From Desulfovibrio sp. (GTDB lineage: Bacteria; Desulfobacterota; Desulfovibrionia; Desulfovibrionales; Desulfovibrionaceae), in assembly GCA_014804905.1 (NCBI GenBank), contig JAAUYX010000058.1:9884-14883 (forward strand): a stretch of DNA of 5,000 bases, given 5' to 3'. The position numbers were made by a program, and so were the translations under genes. This document shows positions 1-5,000 of the stretch, piece by piece. How positions within the stretch are numbered: the stretch's first letter is position 1; every line of letters starts with the position of its first letter. The notes below the pieces were generated by a model. The model was not told the origin of the DNA, ran no database searches, and worked only from the letters and a program-made list of their open reading frames with translations.

Positions 1-41
1 GGCCCGCACGCGGCGAGGGCGAGGGCCCGGAAAAGCGCTAG
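1..41 (+). CDS. Possible C-terminal tail of an upstream gene (partial)
   Basis: Read from base 3, this strand gives a short open stretch ending in Arg-Gly-Glu-Gly-Glu-Gly-Pro-Glu-Lys-Arg and a TAG stop at 39-41. A charged, Gly/Glu-rich tail is plausible for a protein C-terminus, and the sequence becomes less GC-rich and promoter-like shortly afterwards. Only 12 codons are visible, so no family can be named. In GC-rich DNA an open stretch this short can arise by chance, and other frames are open here too. The call is therefore weak. Confidence 0.25.
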   Translation, partial: PARGEGEGPEKR

Positions 42-45
42 GCCG

Positions 46-63
46 GTGCAGGTGCCCCTGCGC
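46..63 (+). other. Small hairpin just after the upstream TAG
   Basis: GTGCAGG at 46-52 can pair with CCTGCGC at 57-63 around a TGCC loop, with one T-G wobble. It lies 4 nt after the possible stop of the upstream gene, where a terminator would be expected. No T tract follows, so it is not a classical intrinsic terminator. A second, weaker arm pair lies at 66-70 and 80-84 (CCGCG/CGCGG). Chance pairing is likely at this GC content. Confidence 0.2.
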
Positions 64-84
64 GCCCGCGAAGCCTCTCCGCGG

Positions 85-113
85 TTGCTGCACGGGACAA
101 AATCCGCTACTGT
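85..113 (+). promoter_or_regulatory. Weak sigma70-like promoter candidate upstream of the regulator operon
   Basis: TTGCTG at 85-90 and TACTGT at 108-113 are 17 nt apart, the ideal sigma70 spacing. Each box matches its consensus at only three of six positions. The surrounding 95-150 stretch is visibly richer in A and T than the flanking DNA, which supports a promoter region. Transcription would start near 120 and leave about 65 nt of leader before the ATG at 186. I see no sigma54 (TGGCAC/TTGC) pair in this gap. Confidence 0.35.
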
Positions 114-175
114 ACTACGGGTATTTTGTGGGTCAATTCTTGCCAGATTGACGGCGCAAGGCCGCCATACCGCCC

Positions 176-179
176 GGGA
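176..179 (+). promoter_or_regulatory. Ribosome binding site deciding the start of the HD-GYP gene
   Basis: GGGA lies 6 nt before the ATG at 186. The in-frame ATG codons at 201 and 228 have no purine-rich motif upstream. Starting at 228 would begin directly at the first beta strand of the REC domain, and the in-frame TTG at 126 lies next to the candidate promoter. The match is short, so 186 is the best choice but not certain. Confidence 0.45.
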
Positions 180-185
180 TCGTCC

Positions 186-1277
186 ATGCAAACCTCCTTC
201 ATGCGCCGCAAGGGCGCGCCCAACACCATGCTCATCGTTGACGACGATGAGATGAACCGCGTCCTGCTCTCCATGATTTTCGAGAAGGACCACCCCATTC
301 TCGAGGCGGCCAACGGCGAGGAGGCCCTTCGCATCTTCGCCGAGCACAAGGGCGAGATCTGCGCCATCCTCCTCGACGTGCAGATGCCGGTCATGGACGG
401 CATCACCATGCTCCAAAAGCTCGCCGCCGAGCATGTCCCGGCGCGCATCCCCGTCTTTCTCATCACGGGCGAGACCAAGAGCGAGGTCATCCAGCAGGCC
501 TATGACCTCGGGGTCATGGACGTCATCCCCAAGCCCTTTGCGCCGCCCATCGTGCAGCGACGGGTGAACTCGGTCATGGAGCTCTTCGCCGCCCGCAACC
601 ATTTTGCGGACGTGGTGGCGGAACAGACCGAGGAACTGCGCGAGCAGAACCAGCAGCTCCAGAACCTCAACATGGGCATGATCGAGGCCCTGGCCACGGC
701 CACGGAGTTCCGCAGCGGCGAATCCGGCGAGCATGTGCGCCGCATCCACGACATCACGCGGCTCTTCCTTGAAAAGACGCCCCTGCGCGAAAAGTTTTCC
801 GACGAGGAAATCCGCCAGATAGCGCTGGCCGCCATCCTCCATGACGTGGGCAAGATTTCCATCCCGGACGCCATCCTCAACAAGCCGGGCCGCCTCACCC
901 CCGAGGAGTTCGCGGTCATGCAGCAGCATACCGTGAGCGGCGACGACATGCTCACCCAGATTCCGCAGCTCAAGGGCCTGCCTTTTTACGACTATGCGAG
1001 GCTCATCGCCCGACACCACCACGAGCGCTGGGACGGCAAGGGCTATCCCGACGGCCTTTCCGGGGACGCCATCCCCATCTACGCGCAGATCGTGGGCGTG
1101 GCCGACGTGTACGACGCCCTGGTGAGCCAGCGCGTGTACAAGCCGCCCTTCGAGCACGGCGACGCCGTGGACATGATCGTCAATGGCCGTTGCGGGGTGT
1201 TCAATCCCCAGCTCATGGAATATTTCCGCGAATGCGCGCCCGCCATGCGCGAGCTCTACGCGCGGCGCGCCGACTGA
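186..1277 (+). CDS. Response regulator with REC and HD-GYP domains, probable cyclic-di-GMP phosphodiesterase
   Basis: The 363-residue cytoplasmic protein has two domains joined by a coiled coil, the layout of RpfG-type regulators. The REC domain (about 14-135) shows the acidic cluster Asp19-21, phosphoacceptor Asp64 in LLDVQMPVMDG, switch Thr94 and Lys116 in PKPF. A Glu/Gln-rich helix at about 140-165 leads into the HD-GYP domain (about 165-355). There I see His183 in GEHVRR, His219-Asp220 in LHDVGK, the NKPG segment, His248 with Gly252, HHERWDGKGYP (GYP at 286-288) and Asp307 in ADVYDAL. These metal-binding and signature residues are all present, so an active enzyme hydrolysing c-di-GMP is expected. 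Phosphorylation of Asp64 should control it. The gene leads an apparent operon with an Hpt gene 15 nt downstream and then a hybrid kinase, its likely phosphodonors. Family assignment is firm; the exact start (186, less likely 201 or 228) is less so. Confidence 0.93.
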   Translation: MQTSFMRRKGAPNTMLIVDDDEMNRVLLSMIFEKDHPILEAANGEEALRIFAEHKGEICAILLDVQMPVMDGITMLQKLAAEHVPARIPVFLITGETKSEVIQQAYDLGVMDVIPKPFAPPIVQRRVNSVMELFAARNHFADVVAEQTEELREQNQQLQNLNMGMIEALATATEFRSGESGEHVRRIHDITRLFLEKTPLREKFSDEEIRQIALAAILHDVGKISIPDAILNKPGRLTPEEFAVMQQHTVSGDDMLTQIPQLKGLPFYDYARLIARHHHERWDGKGYPDGLSGDAIPIYAQIVGVADVYDALVSQRVYKPPFEHGDAVDMIVNGRCGVFNPQLMEYFRECAPAMRELYARRAD

Positions 1278-1280
1278 AAA

Positions 1281-1286
1281 AGGTGG
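1281..1286 (+). promoter_or_regulatory. Ribosome binding site of the Hpt gene
   Basis: AGGTGG sits 6 nt before the ATG at 1293 and 3 nt after the TGA of the HD-GYP gene, so the whole initiation signal fits in the 15-nt gap between the two genes. It supports the 1293 start and co-transcription with the gene before it. Confidence 0.65.
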
Positions 1287-1602
1287 ACCGTCATGGATGC
1301 GACACGCAAGGAGCGGCTTATGGCCGCAGGCATCAATGTGGATGGGGCGCTTGAGCGCTTCATGGGCAATGAGTCCATGCTGGAGCGCTTTCTCGGCCGT
1401 TTTCTCGAAGAAAAGAGCTATGCGGCGCTGGCGGCCGCCGTGGCCGCCGATGACGCCGCGGGCGCCGCTGCCGCGGTGCATACCTTCAAGAGCGTCTGCG
1501 GCAGCCTTGGCTGCGACAGGATGCAGCAGCTGGCCCTCGCCCAGGAGGCGAAGATGCGCGCGGACGACTGGCCCGGAGCCAAGGCCATGATGCCCGAGCT
1601 CC

Positions 1603-1608
1603 AGGAGG
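1603..1608 (+). promoter_or_regulatory. Shine-Dalgarno motif inside the Hpt gene, before the kinase start
   Basis: AGGAGG is a full consensus motif but leaves only 3 nt before the ATG at 1612, shorter than usual. It also encodes part of the Hpt Gln-Glu-Glu stretch, so it could be incidental. It is the main reason to prefer 1612 over the TTG at 1648. Confidence 0.45.
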
Positions 1609-1611
1609 AAT

Positions 1612-4370
<2,759 letters not shown>

Positions 4371-4374
<4 letters not shown>

Positions 4375-4760
4375 GCGGGTCCGGGGCCGCACAGGATGGC
4401 GGCACGGGGGCGGCCGCAACGCTCCCCGAAGTGCTGCTCGCCTGTGTGACCGTGCCCGATGCAACGGGCGACGGGGAAAGTGCCTTCGCCCTGGCGCGGC
4501 TCCTGGTGGAACGCGGGCTCGCCGCGGGCGTCAACGTGGTGCCGGGCGTCACTTCGGTCTACCGCTGGCAGGGCGAGGTACGCGAGGCGCGGGAGCGCGT
4601 CCTGCTCGCGCAGGTGGCCGCCCCGGCCTTTGCGGCCTTTTGCGAGGCGGTCGCGGCCGCGCATCCGCATGTGGTGCCCTGCGTGCTCGGGCTCACCGTG
4701 GCGGCCGGTCATCCGCCCTTTCTCCGGTGGATTGGCGAGAACAGCGCGGCGCCAACATAA
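4371..4760 (+). CDS. cutA: CutA1-family protein (divalent-cation tolerance family), diverged
   Basis: The 129-residue protein has a Gly/Ala-rich lead of about 18 residues and then a CutA1 fold pattern: LLACVTVPD (22-30), a helix ending LLVERGLAAGVNVVPG, the hallmark GVTSVYRWQGEV (59-70), AAAHPHVVPCV (95-105) and PPFLRWI (116-121). CutA1 proteins are small, very stable cytoplasmic trimers linked historically to copper tolerance in E. coli; their biochemical role is not settled. This copy departs from the family at several places: Gly53 replaces the common Cys in AAC, Gln81 stands where a Lys is usual, and HPHVVPC replaces the usual HPY..PE, so the conserved Glu is Cys104. The first Cys (Cys25) is kept. 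The GTG start overlaps the kinase stop as GTGA, with a strong ribosome binding site. Co-expression with the signalling genes is likely; a shared function is not shown. Confidence 0.85.
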
Positions 4761-4763
4761 AAT
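4732..4763 (+). promoter_or_regulatory. Weak promoter candidate at the end of the CutA gene
   Basis: TAAAAT at 4758-4763, which includes the CutA stop codon, matches the -10 consensus at five of six positions. The nearest -35-like hexamer, TTGGCG at 4732-4737, is 20 nt away, longer than ideal. If used, transcription would start near 4770 and carry both downstream hairpins in the leader of the PfkB-family gene. Confidence 0.25.
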
Positions 4764-4781
4764 CTTCATCGGAAAAATTTC

Positions 4782-4796
4782 CGCGCACTCCGCGCG
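4782..4796 (+). other. First hairpin in the gap between CutA and the PfkB-family gene
   Basis: CGCGC at 4782-4786 pairs perfectly with GCGCG at 4792-4796 around the loop ACTCC. The stem is only 5 bp and no T tract follows. It sits just after an A/T-rich stretch (4758-4780), which is unusual in this window. Confidence 0.35.
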
Positions 4797-4808
4797 AAGC
4801 ATTGCCCC

Positions 4809-4827
4809 GGCGGCACTCCCTGCCGCC
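4809..4827 (+). other. Second hairpin, perfect 7-bp GC stem, before the PfkB-family gene
   Basis: GGCGGCA at 4809-4815 pairs perfectly with TGCCGCC at 4821-4827 around the loop CTCCC. It follows the four-gene cluster, so it could slow or end transcription, but no T run follows as a classical intrinsic terminator needs. It ends 8 nt before the ribosome binding site of the next gene, so an effect on that gene's mRNA is the alternative. The pairing is certain; the function is not. Confidence 0.45.
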
Positions 4828-4835
4828 CACAACCT

Positions 4836-4842
4836 AGCGAGG
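4836..4842 (+). promoter_or_regulatory. Ribosome binding site of the PfkB-family gene
   Basis: AGCGAGG ends 6 nt before the ATG at 4849. It is a partial match to AGGAGG at good spacing and supports this start. Confidence 0.5.
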
Positions 4843-4848
4843 CATCCA

Positions 4849-5000
4849 ATGTCCATCTATGTTTCCGGCTCCCTGGCCTTCGACCGCATCATGACCTTCC
4901 CCGGCAACTTCCAGGACCACATCCTCATGGACAAGCTGCACATGCTCAATGTGAGCTTCATGGTGGACCGCATGGAGGAGCGCAACGGCGGCTGCGCCGG
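4849..5000 (+). CDS. PfkB/ribokinase-family kinase, N-terminus only (runs off the window)
   Basis: Fifty complete codons are visible. The protein opens with a beta strand and SIYVSGSLAFDRIMTFPG (residues 2-19), the pattern with which PfkB-family sugar and nucleoside kinases begin. The segment MDKLHMLNVSFMVD follows, then EERNGGCAG at the edge. The Gly-Gly-x-Ala-Gly stretch matches the substrate-binding segment near the N-terminus of this family (GGxxxN type), probably continuing into Asn beyond the window. Members phosphorylate sugars or nucleosides such as ribose, fructose phosphates or adenosine, using ATP. This N-terminus recalls proteins annotated as carbohydrate or adenosine kinases in Desulfovibrio, but substrate cannot be told from 50 residues, and the catalytic Asp region (GAGD) lies outside the window. 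It stands 88 bp after CutA with its own possible promoter, so it may be a separate transcription unit. Confidence 0.8.
   Translation, partial: MSIYVSGSLAFDRIMTFPGNFQDHILMDKLHMLNVSFMVDRMEERNGGCA

Noticed and set aside
126..185. TTG at 126 as start of the HD-GYP gene
   Set aside because: The extra 20 residues resemble no part of a REC domain, the region overlaps the AT-richer leader next to the candidate promoter, and ATG 186 has a better placed GGGA.
46..255. Plus-strand open frame of 69 codons before the regulator gene
   Set aside because: It crosses the promoter-like region, overlaps the REC coding frame, and has an Arg/Ala/Pro-rich translation with no motif and no ribosome binding site.
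4771..4782. GGAAAAATTTCC as a terminator or operator
   Set aside because: The palindrome is short and A/T-centred, would leave a loop of about four bases with a 4-bp stem, and no T tract follows. It is most likely part of the AT-rich gap.

Overview
The window is GC-rich, densely coding DNA with every supported gene on the + strand. The codon style, the hybrid-kinase layout and the N-terminus of the last gene look most like Desulfovibrio or a relative (Desulfovibrionaceae). That assignment is recognition of style, not a database match.

Layout: positions 1-41 may hold the last codons of an upstream gene ending in TAG. Positions 42-185 are non-coding and locally less GC-rich around 95-150, with a weak sigma70-like promoter and a small hairpin. 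Then come (1) 186-1277, a response regulator with a receiver (REC) domain and an HD-GYP cyclic-di-GMP phosphodiesterase domain; (2) 1293-1643, a stand-alone histidine phosphotransfer (Hpt) protein; (3) 1612-4374, a 920-residue membrane hybrid sensor histidine kinase with two C-terminal REC domains; (4) 4371-4760, a diverged CutA1-family protein; (5) an 88-bp gap with two GC hairpins; and (6) 4849 to the window end, the N-terminus of a PfkB/ribokinase-family kinase that runs off the edge.

Genes 1 to 4 look like one transcription unit: a 15-nt gap, then a 32-nt overlap, then a 4-nt GTGA stop/start overlap. The first three contain every part of a multistep phosphorelay. The hybrid kinase would autophosphorylate at His386 and pass phosphate to its REC Asp (676 or 839), then to the Hpt His63, then to Asp64 of the HD-GYP regulator, controlling c-di-GMP breakdown. 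The motifs for each step are visible; the direction and partner specificity are inferred. The periplasmic sensor domain of the kinase is not recognised, so the input signal is unknown. CutA1 is tied to this operon only by its overlap, and a functional link is speculative.

I see no mobile elements, CRISPR arrays, tRNA or rRNA genes. I found no clearly new system. The most notable points are the complete, separately encoded phosphorelay ending in an HD-GYP enzyme, the coupled and diverged CutA, and the paired hairpins before the PfkB gene.
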